Counted from the first letter of the stretch, positions 37,669 to 52,241 are shown. The stretch is 64,000 nt of DNA from Baylisascaris procyonis (GCA_037389465.1 JAZARR010000175.1:4278001-4342000); one strand, 5' to 3'. Notes: a model not told the origin generated them from the sequence alone. Program-made: numbers and translations.

Positions 37669-38970
37669 CTCATTTTTTAGCGGAATAACAATGCTTGTGC
37701 ATTTTAACTTGATCGTATTATTGAGATTGTCCTGTAAAATTGACGAACGTGCATTGAGTTTTCTTTATCTGAACAAGGAATTTTTCTCTAACTAAATGAT
37801 ATCTTTTGATTTCCTTCGTGTTGTCTAAATTTTAGTTATTGATTTTGCATATAAACTTTCTCTTTTCATCCAATAAAATTGCCGTTTTTAAATTTTCCCT
37901 TCTCTGCGTGCACATTGATGGATGTTCAGAAAAGTTTTCTGAATTACAATTTTTTTTTTTTAATCAAGCTATCATTGATAAATCTGATACGTCAGGAAAC
38001 TTTAAAGCTTTTCCTATTAGGGGATCAACGTAGAGATTATTAAAATTTTCAACGAGCATATTCACTCAGAACAATTTCTTAGCTTGCAGAGAGTTTAACA
38101 GGATTTTGCTGAGTCTTAATCATGCAAATTTTCATATCCAAAAGCCATTCTTTGGCATATCGTCTAGGATCACTGCGAGACCTCGTTGTGTTTGTTGTCT
38201 GCAGTTGCATACTATGAATACGTCACATTGCAAAAATTGTTTAAGAGCCTACATTCTTTCATGGGCTTTGTTCTCATTCGTTCATATAATCAAAGGAAAC
38301 CTCTTCGGCCATCATTTCAATGTTCCCAATAATTTATTCGCTACATTGCAACGATATTGCACGTTCTCATAATACCTTGCGGTTGTGGTTAATGTGAATA
38401 TATTTTTCACCATTTTGCCTTTTTGTTCCCTTCTTTGACCTATTGTATTCACCAGTTTTTTTTGTCGCAATTTCTGAGTAAGTTGCAGCTATCATACATC
38501 AAATCCCACATTTAATGAGTCCGACTTGATGTCCTGAGAAATCCATTCTACTATCCCGAAATATGCTAATCGAATAATGGTGTTGAATGTTTGCTTAGAA
38601 ACTGAGCCATACGCATCAGCATGTAATGCAATCCGTGCAATGCGTGCACATTCGAAGGCAACCGTACCATTGCACTAAGTGCATTGCATTGAGAATATCG
38701 ATCAATGCAAAGCCGACTGTACGCTATCGTACTTCTTTTAGTATTCTCGTAGGTAAACGATGAGATGCGTTGTTTTCTTAAGTGGTATAAAATTTTGTTT
38801 GCACTCCTCAGATATTGGATTTTTTCAAACATTTTTTTACGCCTTTCGATTTTAATTGCTCGTACATAAATGCAAAACGCACTATCACCGTAAGTTTTCT
38901 TTCAAAGTTTGCCTAATTGCATCCACATTTTACAAGTATATAGGAAATGCCCGTATTTCTTTAAGGAAAT
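37669..38970. other. Left flank of the tandem array
   Basis: AT-rich and without supported exons. At 38621-38710 the word gcaatgc / gcattgc and close variants recur, together with a tgcac-taa-gtgca palindrome at 38671-38683. That could be a cluster of binding sites or a decayed microsatellite. Confidence 0.4.
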
Positions 38971-40511
38971 TCATAGTTCATGCCGCAGGTTTATTTCGCT
39001 AATAGTCCTGTTTGCTCCTGTGGCGATAGAACGCCGAATCCAACTGCTATTCGTCCGCGCTCGCGCATATTGGGTTAGGCTGTGATGAGGCATGCTTCAA
39101 GATGGTGGATATGGATGATTCCGCTCTAGGCGGATGTCTATAGCTGCTTGTGACTAGGTGATGATGAATATTGCTGGAGCCACCTCTGTTTGATTTTCTG
39201 TGATGTGGCAACACGTGGGCTTCTTTGGAGTTAGCGACCCCTTAACGGGAAGTTTTATGTAGCATTTTTCATTACAACGTTTCAATACTCGCCTCTGAAC
39301 TTCGTCTTCATGCCTTTCATTCGTCTTCATGTCTAAAAAGAGTTCATAAAATCTGAAATATATTCTCTATGGCTGGACTAAATTTTTTAAAATCTTTTTA
39401 TGAACGCAAGAATTTAAAGCAAAAATCGACACTTTTGTCTAAGATAATCTCTGAGTATTTACGTAGTCCTCTTTTTTTACGGAAACCAGCGAGTGAATTC
39501 AGTGCTTTATACAAGTGCATAAAGAGCTTTCCGATCAAAAATGTAACAGAGTGTGACTCAATCTTTGTTATAATTCATCAAGAGAGGCTATTAAAGGAAT
39601 TAATTTTCATATTTAGAGTATACCGAGAATATTTCATTTATACGCTATGATTTTATCAGAAAATATAAATTCTTACTATAGACGATTTTTCTATATTTTC
39701 TCATCGAAAATACAGAAATCTTTAGAAAACGTCGCTAGAATTCACTTCTAATGCAGTCGATTCGAGAATGAGGACGTTCGGGTGTAAGTTGCAAAATTAT
39801 ATCGCGTAGATTTCTAGCAAACCGATATATAGACAAGAACGTCGCCAATGAAAAGGAATCGTAGATGATGCATTAATTTGCGGAAAAATTAGTTTGTTAA
39901 GAAAACCGACATTCCTCTATTATTCATGTGGGATCCGGTTCATTTTACACAAAACGATGTTTGATTGGGGAAAATCTTCCGTTAGTGCATCATAATTATT
40001 CAAGTTTTATTGAGTACACTTGAATTTTAATATATTTGCATATCATCAAATATATTGAGCGAAATCTTAAGCGTGAAATAGGGCGATATGCTTAAAGAAT
40101 CTCAGCAACAGCGTGTAAGCGTTTAGTATGAACGCAATATGATGGCTGGTTTCAGTAGAACTTAGTTTGCATTGTCTTGTTGATATTGTTTTATGATAAC
40201 TGTACAAGGTATGCTTGACAATATTCAGATTAGGCAACAAAAATGCAAATTTACTATTTACAAGCTTGTGAGATGAATTTACCAGCGTTCGTATCTGCTT
40301 ATTTCTTCGAACTATCTGATCATATCTGATCCTCTTTATTTCGTATTTTGACGTTTACTATTTTAAAAAATATGTACAGATCGCGGCAATTGTTATCAAC
40401 TCGTTTTCATCATAACGAATGACTTCTTTGATTTTTTCTCTAATCATATTTTGTCCTATAGCGCGGCCAACGTTTATTAGAGGATGGGAGTTTTTTCTCT
40501 CTCTATCCACG

Positions 40512-40567
<56 letters not shown>

Positions 40568-41514
40568 TAGAGTACGAAACTGTTGCTACAGAAGTCTGCT
40601 GCAGAGTCGTTACTGCAGAAGAGGATGAGCGCTGTGGCCACAGGCAATGCTCCAAGCAGCTCTCGTTTTCTTTGTCATCGCAGTTGAGTATGGCGTTCAT
40701 TGCATTACTTGTTTTTACTCTAAGGCGTGCGGTCTTGCGATACAATCCCTCACGCGAAATACTGCGCTGGTGTTCATTACTATTAACTTTCAACTTTCGA
40801 AGTCTTTTTAAATCCACTCGAAGTTTTCATTTTTGAATATAACTGCTTTCGAGCGTTTTAAGAGTTTATCGAAGTGGAATTGCTTACTCGGTTGCTACTT
40901 CAGCTTATGAGAGCTTTCCATGTTTTTGTTTGCCCTTTAGCGCAACTCCTTCACCGTTAGTCGTATTCGTTTTCGTTTAGCCGAATTTTGCGACCTAAAC
41001 ATTTTTGATTTTCTCCAGACGTTGTATATGATAACTTTAACGCATTATGCCTCACCTCGTGATATTTCTTTAAGACCCTTATAAACACTATATTTGCGTA
41101 TGCTTCTATTTTTCGGCATTTTTGATAATAATTGCCGTAGAAGTTGAAATAGTTGCAAAAATCACTACCTGAGTTTTTGTGCCAGAATTTCCATTTGTAT
41201 ACTTTGTTATGTTAATTAAATAATTTAAAAGCAGCAACTAGGATCATGAAGTTTGTTTCGATAAGCATTATTTGTTTCTTCGAATATCTCCTCCCAAAGA
41301 CTTGCTGCATTAGAATAAAGTGGACGGAATAATGCTGCTTCCCAATTGATGTTTTACTTAGGCTGTGCTCTAGGGTATCAATATGTGAAGTGAATAACGC
41401 TGCGATCGTGTTAGGCTAAAATTAATGTTTACCTTAATGGTGGTAGTCGGTGGAAACTTTATTCCGACCGTAAGTGACCGTGGATATTGCCTTGCAACCG
41501 AGATCGGGTCTTAC
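38971..41514. repeat. Array unit 1 (left edge, diverged and shorter)
   Basis: This 2544-bp unit is clearly diverged from the others over its first ~445 bp. It lacks gttgtgaacactt near the start, and it lacks about 350 bp that other units carry between the ctgaacttc word and the aaaaagagttcat word. From about 39416 onward it becomes nearly identical to units 2-7. The TA run is 40514-40565 (52 bp). It carries the rarer gctgtgctc variant near its end, shared only with unit 7, and a private C in gctccaagc. Confidence 0.93.
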
Positions 41515-43418
41515 TCATAGTTCATGCCGCAGGTTTATTTCGCTAATAGTCTTGTTTGCTCCCGTGGCGATAGAACGCCAAATCCACCTGCGATTCGTCC
41601 GCGCTCGCGCATACGTTGTGAACACTTGGGTTAGGCTGTGATGAGTCATGCTTCAAGATGGTGGATACGGATGATTCCGCTCTAGGCGGATATCTGTAGC
41701 TGCTTGTAACGAGGTGACGATGGATATTGCAGGATGTCAGGCATTCCACCTGTGTTTGATCTTCTGTGATGCGGTAAGAGATGGGGTTCTTTGGAATTAG
41801 CGATGCCTTAACGGGAAGTTTTATGTAGCATTTTTCATTACAACGTCTCATTATTCGCCCCTGAACTTCTTTTTTCATACGATATCCTTGAATGTCAAAA
41901 AGTCTATTAAAAAGTACACAACCGGTTCGTGGGAAAGAAATGCGTTGAAAGTTTGCCCGTGACAGAGTGCCCCGTCGATGAGGGCATTTGCCCACGGGTT
42001 GAGAGTTTTTTGAAGTATTGAATGGGGGTTCATTGCTTTGAATGCTTTTCAATGCTAATCTTGTGCTCTTTTTTTCTGTTGCAACTAATGTCATCATATT
42101 TGATATGGTATTATTCTTCCTTTTCGGCAGGCATGACCTTCAACTACTTCACATATTCTATTGACATATTTTCAAGAGGATTTCATAATTTTCAGCGATT
42201 CATCTCTCTGTAATTCTATCTAGTTTCCTTCGTCTTCGTGAGTAAAAAAAGAGTTCATTTGGAATATATTCTCTACGGCTGGACTAATTTTTTTCAAAAT
42301 CTTTTTATGAATGCAAAAATATAAAGCAAAAATCGACACTTTTGTCTAAGATAATCTCTGAGTATTTACGTAGTCCTCTTTTTTTACGGAAACCAGCGAG
42401 TGAATTCAGTGCTTTATACAAGTGCATAAAGAGCTTTCCGATCAAAAATGTAACAGAGTGTGACTCAATCTTTGTTATAATTCATCAAGAGAGGCTATTA
42501 AAGGAATTAATTTTCATATTTAGAGTATACCGAGAATATTTCATTTATACGCTATGATTTTATCAGAAAATATAAATTCTTACTATAGACGATTTTTCTA
42601 TATTTTCTCATCGAAAATACAGAAATCTTTAGAAAACGTCGCTAGAATTCACTTCTAATGCAGTCGATTCGAGAATGAGGACGTTCGGGTGTAAGTTGCA
42701 AAATTATATCGCGTAGATTTCTAGCAAACCGATATATAGACAAGAACGTCGCCAATGAAAAGGAATCGTAGATGATGCATTAATTTGCGGAAAAATTAGT
42801 TTGTTAAGAAAACCGACATTCCTCTATTATTCATGTGGGATCCGGTTCATTTTACACAAAACGATGTTTGATTGGGGAAAATCTTCCGTTAGTGCATCAT
42901 AATTATTCAAGTTTTATTGAGTACACTTGAATTTTAATATATTTGCATATCATCAAATATATTGACCGAAATCTTAAGCGTGAAATAGGGCGATATGCTT
43001 AAAGAATCTCAGCAACAGCGTGTAAGCGTTTAGTATGAACGCAATATGATGGCTGGTTTCAGTAGAACTTAGTTTGCATTGTCTTGTTGATATTGTTTTA
43101 TGATAACTGTACAAGGTATGCTTGACAATATTCAGATTAGGCAACAAAAATGCAAATTTACTATTTACAAGCTTGTGAGATGAATTTACCAGCGTTCGTA
43201 TCTGCTTATTTCTTCGAACTATCTGATCATATCTGATCCTCTTTATTTCGTATTTTGACGTTTACTATTTTAAAAAATATGTACAGATCGCGGCAATTGT
43301 TATCAACTCGTTTTCATCATAACGAATGACTTCTTTGATTTTTTCTCTAATCATATTTTGTCCTATAGCGCGGCCAACGTTTATTAGAGGATGGGAGTTT
43401 TTTCTCTCTCTATCCACG

Positions 43419-43484
<66 letters not shown>

Positions 43485-44430
43485 TAGAGTACGAAACTGT
43501 TGCTACAGAAGTCTGCTGCAGAGTCGTTACTGCAGAAGAGGATGAGCGCTGTGGCCACAGGCAATGCTCTAAGCAGCTCTCGTTTTCTTTGTCATCGCAG
43601 TTGAGTATGGCGTTCATTGCATTACTTGTTTTTACTCTAAGGCGTGCGGTCTTGCGATACAATCCCTCACGCGAAATACTGCGCTGGTGTTCATTACTAT
43701 TAACTTTCAACTTTCGAAGTCTTTTTAAATCCACTCGAAGTTTTCATTTTTGAATATAACTGCTTTCGAGCGTTTTAAGAGTTTATCGAAGTGGAATTGC
43801 TTACTCGGTTGCTACTTCAGCTTATGAGAGCTTTCCATGTTTTTGTTTGCCCTTTAGCGCAACTCCTTCACCGTTAGTCGTATTCGTTTTCGTTTAGCCG
43901 AATTTTGCGACCTAAACATTTTTGATTTTCTCCAGACGTTGTATATGATAACTTTAACGCATTATGCCTCACCTCGTGATATTTCTTTAAGACCCTTATA
44001 AACACTATATTTGCGTATGCTTCTATTTTTCGGCATTTTTGATAATAATTGCCGTAGAAGTTGAAATAGTTGCAAAAATCACTACCTGAGTTTTTGTGCC
44101 AGAATTTCCATTTGTATACTTTGTTATGTTAATTAAATAATTTAAAAGCAGCAACTAGGATCATGAAGTTTGTTTCGATAAGCATTATTTGTTTCTTCGA
44201 ATATCTCCTCCCAAAGACTTGCTGCATTAGAATAAAGTGGACGGAATAATGCTGCTTCCCAATTGATGTTTTACTTAGGCTTGCTCTAGGGTATCAATAT
44301 GTGAAGTGAATAACGCTGCGATCGTGTTAGGCTAAAATTAATGTTTACCTTAATGGTGGTAGTCGGTGGAAACTTTATTCCGACCGTAAGTGACCGTGGA
44401 TATTGCCTTGCAACCGAGGTCGGGTCTTAC
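41515..44430. repeat. Array unit 2
   Basis: Full unit of 2916 bp with a TA run at 43421-43482 (62 bp). It is of the type with gtctc at about 41847 and gaccg near 42964. It has six rather than seven T after cttc near 41869. That one-base difference alone fuses two minus-strand frames (102 and 86 codons in other units) into one of 184 codons, a good sign that the frames are not under coding constraint. Confidence 0.95.
41955..41999. other. Nested hairpin present in units 2-7, absent from unit 1
   Basis: gcccgtg (41955-41961) can pair with cacgggt (41993-41999), with one G-T wobble, and inside it tgccc pairs with gggca. The same 45-nt element starts at 44872, 47787, 50716, 53629 and 56558. It lies in the ~350-bp block that unit 1 lacks. 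Being invariant means little given near-identical units. Confidence 0.5.
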
Positions 44431-46335
44431 TCATAGTTCATGCCGCAGGTTTATTTCGCTAATAGTCTTGTTTGCTCCCGTGGCGATAGAACGCCAAATC
44501 CACCTGCGATTCGTCCGCGCTCGCGCATACGTTGTGAACACTTGGGTTAGGCTGTGATGAGTCATGCTTCAAGATGGTGGATACGGATGATTCCGCTCTA
44601 GGCGGATATCTGTAGCTGCTTGTAACGAGGTGACGATGGATATTGCAGGATGTCAGGCATTCCACCTGTGTTTGATCTTCTGTGATGCGGTAAGAGATGG
44701 GGTTCTTTGGAATTAGCGATGCCTTAACGGGAAGTTTTATGTAGCATTTTTCATTACAACGTTTCATTATTCGCCCCTGAACTTCTTTTTTTCATACGAT
44801 ATCCTTGAATGTCAAAAAGTCTATTAAAAAGTACACAACCGGTTCGTGGGAAAGAAATGCGTTGAAAGTTTGCCCGTGACAGAGTGCCCCGTCGATGAGG
44901 GCATTTGCCCACGGGTTGAGAGTTTTTTGAAGTATTGAATGGGGGTTCATTGCTTTGAATGCTTTTCAATGCTAATCTTGTGCTCTTTTTTTCTGTTGCA
45001 ACTAATGTCATCATATTTGATATGGTATTATTCTTCCTTTTCGGCAGGCATGACCTTCAACTACTTCACATATTCTATTGACATATTTTCAAGAGGATTT
45101 CATAATTTTCAGCGATTCATCTCTCTGTAATTCTATCTAGTTTCCTTCGTCTTCGTGAGTAAAAAAAGAGTTCATTTGGAATATATTCTCTACGGCTGGA
45201 CTAATTTTTTTCAAAATCTTTTTATGAATGCAAAAATATAAAGCAAAAATCGACACTTTTGTCTAAGATAATCTCTGAGTATTTACGTAGTCCTCTTTTT
45301 TTACGGAAACCAGCGAGTGAATTCAGTGCTTTATACAAGTGCATAAAGAGCTTTCCGATCAAAAATGTAACAGAGTGTGACTCAATCTTTGTTATAATTC
45401 ATCAAGAGAGGCTATTAAAGGAATTAATTTTCATATTTAGAGTATACCGAGAATATTTCATTTATACGCTATGATTTTATCAGAAAATATAAATTCTTAC
45501 TATAGACGATTTTTCTATATTTTCTCATCGAAAATACAGAAATCTTTAGAAAACGTCGCTAGAATTCACTTCTAATGCAGTCGATTCGAGAATGAGGACG
45601 TTCGGGTGTAAGTTGCAAAATTATATCGCGTAGATTTCTAGCAAACCGATATATAGACAAGAACGTCGCCAATGAAAAGGAATCGTAGATGATGCATTAA
45701 TTTGCGGAAAAATTAGTTTGTTAAGAAAACCGACATTCCTCTATTATTCATGTGGGATCCGGTTCATTTTACACAAAACGATGTTTGATTGGGGAAAATC
45801 TTCCGTTAGTGCATCATAATTATTCAAGTTTTATTGAGTACACTTGAATTTTAATATATTTGCATATCATCAAATATATTGAGCGAAATCTTAAGCGTGA
45901 AATAGGGCGATATGCTTAAAGAATCTCAGCAACAGCGTGTAAGCGTTTAGTATGAACGCAATATGATGGCTGGTTTCAGTAGAACTTAGTTTGCATTGTC
46001 TTGTTGATATTGTTTTATGATAACTGTACAAGGTATGCTTGACAATATTCAGATTAGGCAACAAAAATGCAAATTTACTATTTACAAGCTTGTGAGATGA
46101 ATTTACCAGCGTTCGTATCTGCTTATTTCTTCGAACTATCTGATCATATCTGATCCTCTTTATTTCGTATTTTGACGTTTACTATTTTAAAAAATATGTA
46201 CAGATCGCGGCAATTGTTATCAACTCGTTTTCATCATAACGAATGACTTCTTTGATTTTTTCTCTAATCATATTTTGTCCTATAGCGCGGCCAACGTTTA
46301 TTAGAGGATGGGAGTTTTTTCTCTCTCTATCCACG

Positions 46336-46399
<64 letters not shown>

Positions 46400-47345
46400 T
46401 AGAGTACGAAACTGTTGCTACAGAAGTCTGCTGCAGAGTCGTTACTGCAGAAGAGGATGAGCGCTGTGGCCACAGGCAATGCTCTAAGCAGCTCTCGTTT
46501 TCTTTGTCATCGCAGTTGAGTATGGCGTTCATTGCATTACTTGTTTTTACTCTAAGGCGTGCGGTCTTGCGATACAATCCCTCACGCGAAATACTGCGCT
46601 GGTGTTCATTACTATTAACTTTCAACTTTCGAAGTCTTTTTAAATCCACTCGAAGTTTTCATTTTTGAATATAACTGCTTTCGAGCGTTTTAAGAGTTTA
46701 TCGAAGTGGAATTGCTTACTCGGTTGCTACTTCAGCTTATGAGAGCTTTCCATGTTTTTGTTTGCCCTTTAGCGCAACTCCTTCACCGTTAGTCGTATTC
46801 GTTTTCGTTTAGCCGAATTTTGCGACCTAAACATTTTTGATTTTCTCCAGACGTTGTATATGATAACTTCAACGCATTATGCCTCACCTCGTGATATTTC
46901 TTTAAGACCCTTATAAACACTATATTTGCGTATGCTTCTATTTTTCGGCATTTTTGATAATAATTGCCGTAGAAGTTGAAATAGTTGCAAAAATCACTAC
47001 CTGAGTTTTTGTGCCAGAATTTCCATTTGTATACTTTGTTATGTTAATTAAATAATTTAAAAGCAGCAACTAGGATCATGAAGTTTGTTTCGATAAGCAT
47101 TATTTGTTTCTTCGAATATCTCCTCCCAAAGACTTGCTGCATTAGAATAAAGTGGACGGAATAATGCTGCTTCCCAATTGATGTTTTACTTAGGCTTGCT
47201 CTAGGGTATCAATATGTGAAGTGAATAACGCTGCGATCGTGTTAGGCTAAAATTAATGTTTACCTTAATGGTGGTAGTCGGTGGAAACTTTATTCCGACC
47301 GTAAGTGACCGTGGATATTGCCTTGCAACCGAGATCGGGTCTTAC
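44431..47345. repeat. Array unit 3
   Basis: Full unit of 2915 bp with a TA run at 46338-46397 (60 bp). It carries the alternative pair gtttc and gagcg, plus aacttcaacgc near 46866, which is shared only with unit 6. Because 60 is divisible by three, open frames run straight through the TA tract on both strands here (Tyr-Ile repeats of 155 and 141 codons); this is coincidental. Confidence 0.95.
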
Positions 47346-49250
47346 TCATAGTTCATGCCGCAGGTTTATTTCGCTAATAGTCTTGTTTGCTCCCGTGGCG
47401 ATAGAACGCCAAATCCACCTGCGATTCGTCCGCGCTCGCGCATACGTTGTGAACACTTGGGTTAGGCTGTGATGAGTCATGCTTCAAGATGGTGGATACG
47501 GATGATTCCGCTCTAGGCGGATATCTGTAGCTGCTTGTAACGAGGTGACGATGGATATTGCAGGATGTCAGGCATTCCACCTGTGTTTGATCTTCTGTGA
47601 TGCGGTAAGAGATGGGGTTCTTTGGAATTAGCGATGCCTTAACGGGAAGTTTTATGTAGCATTTTTCATTACAACGTCTCATTATTCGCCCCTGAACTTC
47701 TTTTTTTCATACGATATCCTTGAATGTCAAAAAGTCTATTAAAAAGTACACAACCGGTTCGTGGGAAAGAAATGCGTTGAAAGTTTGCCCGTGACAGAGT
47801 GCCCCGTCGATGAGGGCATTTGCCCACGGGTTGAGAGTTTTTTGAAGTATTGAATGGGGGTTCATTGCTTTGAATGCTTTTCAATGCTAATCTTGTGCTC
47901 TTTTTTTCTGTTGCAACTAATGTCATCATATTTGATATGGTATTATTCTTCCTTTTCGGCAGGCATGACCTTCAACTACTTCACATATTCTATTGACATA
48001 TTTTCAAGAGGATTTCATAATTTTCAGCGATTCATCTCTCTGTAATTCTATCTAGTTTCCTTCGTCTTCGTGAGTAAAAAAAGAGTTCATTTGGAATATA
48101 TTCTCTACGGCTGGACTAATTTTTTTCAAAATCTTTTTATGAATGCAAAAATATAAAGCAAAAATCGACACTTTTGTCTAAGATAATCTCTGAGTATTTA
48201 CGTAGTCCTCTTTTTTTACGGAAACCAGCGAGTGAATTCAGTGCTTTATACAAGTGCATAAAGAGCTTTCCGATCAAAAATGTAACAGAGTGTGACTCAA
48301 TCTTTGTTATAATTCATCAAGAGAGGCTATTAAAGGAATTAATTTTCATATTTAGAGTATACCGAGAATATTTCATTTATACGCTATGATTTTATCAGAA
48401 AATATAAATTCTTACTATAGACGATTTTTCTATATTTTCTCATCGAAAATACAGAAATCTTTAGAAAACGTCGCTAGAATTCACTTCTAATGCAGTCGAT
48501 TCGAGAATGAGGACGTTCGGGTGTAAGTTGCAAAATTATATCGCGTAGATTTCTAGCAAACCGATATATAGACAAGAACGTCGCCAATGAAAAGGAATCG
48601 TAGATGATGCATTAATTTGCGGAAAAATTAGTTTGTTAAGAAAACCGACATTCCTCTATTATTCATGTGGGATCCGGTTCATTTTACACAAAACGATGTT
48701 TGATTGGGGAAAATCTTCCGTTAGTGCATCATAATTATTCAAGTTTTATTGAGTACACTTGAATTTTAATATATTTGCATATCATCAAATATATTGACCG
48801 AAATCTTAAGCGTGAAATAGGGCGATATGCTTAAAGAATCTCAGCAACAGCGTGTAAGCGTTTAGTATGAACGCAATATGATGGCTGGTTTCAGTAGAAC
48901 TTAGTTTGCATTGTCTTGTTGATATTGTTTTATGATAACTGTACAAGGTATGCTTGACAATATTCAGATTAGGCAACAAAAATGCAAATTTACTATTTAC
49001 AAGCTTGTGAGATGAATTTACCAGCGTTCGTATCTGCTTATTTCTTCGAACTATCTGATCATATCTGATCCTCTTTATTTCGTATTTTGACGTTTACTAT
49101 TTTAAAAAATATGTACAGATCGCGGCAATTGTTATCAACTCGTTTTCATCATAACGAATGACTTCTTTGATTTTTTCTCTAATCATATTTTGTCCTATAG
49201 CGCGGCCAACGTTTATTAGAGGATGGGAGTTTTTTCTCTCTCTATCCACG

Positions 49251-49328
<78 letters not shown>

Positions 49329-50274
49329 TAGAGTACGAAACTGTTGCTACAGAAGTCTGCTGCAGAGTCGTTACTGCAGAAGAGGATGAGCGCTGTGGCC
49401 ACAGGCAATGCTCTAAGCAGCTCTCGTTTTCTTTGTCATCGCAGTTGAGTATGGCGTTCATTGCATTACTTGTTTTTACTCTAAGGCGTGCGGTCTTGCG
49501 ATACAATCCCTCACGCGAAATACTGCGCTGGTGTTCATTACTATTAACTTTCAACTTTCGAAGTCTTTTTAAATCCACTCGAAGTTTTCATTTTTGAATA
49601 TAACTGCTTTCGAGCGTTTTAAGAGTTTATCGAAGTGGAATTGCTTACTCGGTTGCTACTTCAGCTTATGAGAGCTTTCCATGTTTTTGTTTGCCCTTTA
49701 GCGCAACTCCTTCACCGTTAGTCGTATTCGTTTTCGTTTAGCCGAATTTTGCGACCTCAACATTTTTGATTTTCTCCAGACGTTGTATATGATAACTTTA
49801 ACGCATTATGCCTCACCTCGTGATATTTCTTTAAGACCCTTATAAACACTATATTTGCGTATGCTTCTATTTTTCGGCATTTTTGATAATAATTGCCGTA
49901 GAAGTTGAAATAGTTGCAAAAATCACTACCTGAGTTTTTGTGCCAGAATTTCCATTTGTATACTTTGTTATGTTAATTAAATAATTTAAAAGCAGCAACT
50001 AGGATCATGAAGTTTGTTTCGATAAGCATTATTTGTTTCTTCGAATATCTCCTCCCAAAGACTTGCTGCATTAGAATAAAGTGGACGGAATAATGCTGCT
50101 TCCCAATTGATGTTTTACTTAGGCTTGCTCTAGGGTATCAATATGTGAAGTGAATAACGCTGCGATCGTGTTAGGCTAAAATTAATGTTTACCTTAATGG
50201 TGGTAGTCGGTGGAAACTTTATTCCGACCGTAAGTGACCGTGGATATTGCCTTGCAACCGAGGTCGGGTCTTAC
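47346..50274. repeat. Array unit 4
   Basis: Full unit of 2929 bp with a TA run at 49253-49326 (74 bp). Type gtctc/gaccg, with gacctcaac near 49754 that is shared only with unit 7. Confidence 0.95.
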
Positions 50275-52179
50275 TCATAGTTCATGCCGCAGGTTTATTT
50301 CGCTAATAGTCTTGTTTGCTCCCGTGGCGATAGAACGCCAAATCCACCTGCGATTCGTCCGCGCTCGCGCATACGTTGTGAACACTTGGGTTAGGCTGTG
50401 ATGAGTCATGCTTCAAGATGGTGGATACGGATGATTCCGCTCTAGGCGGATATCTGTAGCTGCTTGTAACGAGGTGACGATGGATATTGCAGGATGTCAG
50501 GCATTCCACCTGTGTTTGATCTTCTGTGATGCGGTAAGAGATGGGGTTCTTTGGAATTAGCGATGCCTTAACGGGAAGTTTTATGTAGCATTTTTCATTA
50601 CAACGTCTCATTATTCGCCCCTGAACTTCTTTTTTTCATACGATATCCTTGAATGTCAAAAAGTCTATTAAAAAGTACACAACCGGTTCGTGGGAAAGAA
50701 ATGCGTTGAAAGTTTGCCCGTGACAGAGTGCCCCGTCGATGAGGGCATTTGCCCACGGGTTGAGAGTTTTTTGAAGTATTGAATGGGGGTTCATTGCTTT
50801 GAATGCTTTTCAATGCTAATCTTGTGCTCTTTTTTTCTGTTGCAACTAATGTCATCATATTTGATATGGTATTATTCTTCCTTTTCGGCAGGCATGACCT
50901 TCAACTACTTCACATATTCTATTGACATATTTTCAAGAGGATTTCATAATTTTCAGCGATTCATCTCTCTGTAATTCTATCTAGTTTCCTTCGTCTTCGT
51001 GAGTAAAAAAAGAGTTCATTTGGAATATATTCTCTACGGCTGGACTAATTTTTTTCAAAATCTTTTTATGAATGCAAAAATATAAAGCAAAAATCGACAC
51101 TTTTGTCTAAGATAATCTCTGAGTATTTACGTAGTCCTCTTTTTTTACGGAAACCAGCGAGTGAATTCAGTGCTTTATACAAGTGCATAAAGAGCTTTCC
51201 GATCAAAAATGTAACAGAGTGTGACTCAATCTTTGTTATAATTCATCAAGAGAGGCTATTAAAGGAATTAATTTTCATATTTAGAGTATACCGAGAATAT
51301 TTCATTTATACGCTATGATTTTATCAGAAAATATAAATTCTTACTATAGACGATTTTTCTATATTTTCTCATCGAAAATACAGAAATCTTTAGAAAACGT
51401 CGCTAGAATTCACTTCTAATGCAGTCGATTCGAGAATGAGGACGTTCGGGTGTAAGTTGCAAAATTATATCGCGTAGATTTCTAGCAAACCGATATATAG
51501 ACAAGAACGTCGCCAATGAAAAGGAATCGTAGATGATGCATTAATTTGCGGAAAAATTAGTTTGTTAAGAAAACCGACATTCCTCTATTATTCATGTGGG
51601 ATCCGGTTCATTTTACACAAAACGATGTTTGATTGGGGAAAATCTTCCGTTAGTGCATCATAATTATTCAAGTTTTATTGAGTACACTTGAATTTTAATA
51701 TATTTGCATATCATCAAATATATTGACCGAAATCTTAAGCGTGAAATAGGGCGATATGCTTAAAGAATCTCAGCAACAGCGTGTAAGCGTTTAGTATGAA
51801 CGCAATATGATGGCTGGTTTCAGTAGAACTTAGTTTGCATTGTCTTGTTGATATTGTTTTATGATAACTGTACAAGGTATGCTTGACAATATTCAGATTA
51901 GGCAACAAAAATGCAAATTTACTATTTACAAGCTTGTGAGATGAATTTACCAGCGTTCGTATCTGCTTATTTCTTCGAACTATCTGATCATATCTGATCC
52001 TCTTTATTTCGTATTTTGACGTTTACTATTTTAAAAAATATGTACAGATCGCGGCAATTGTTATCAACTCGTTTTCATCATAACGAATGACTTCTTTGAT
52101 TTTTTCTCTAATCATATTTTGTCCTATAGCGCGGCCAACGTTTATTAGAGGATGGGAGTTTTTTCTCTCTCTATCCACG

Positions 52180-52241
<62 letters not shown>

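Noticed and set aside
46182..46668. Overlapping 155- and 141-codon frames in array unit 3
   Set aside because: They exist only because the 60-bp TA run keeps frame. In the other units the same sequence is broken into shorter pieces.
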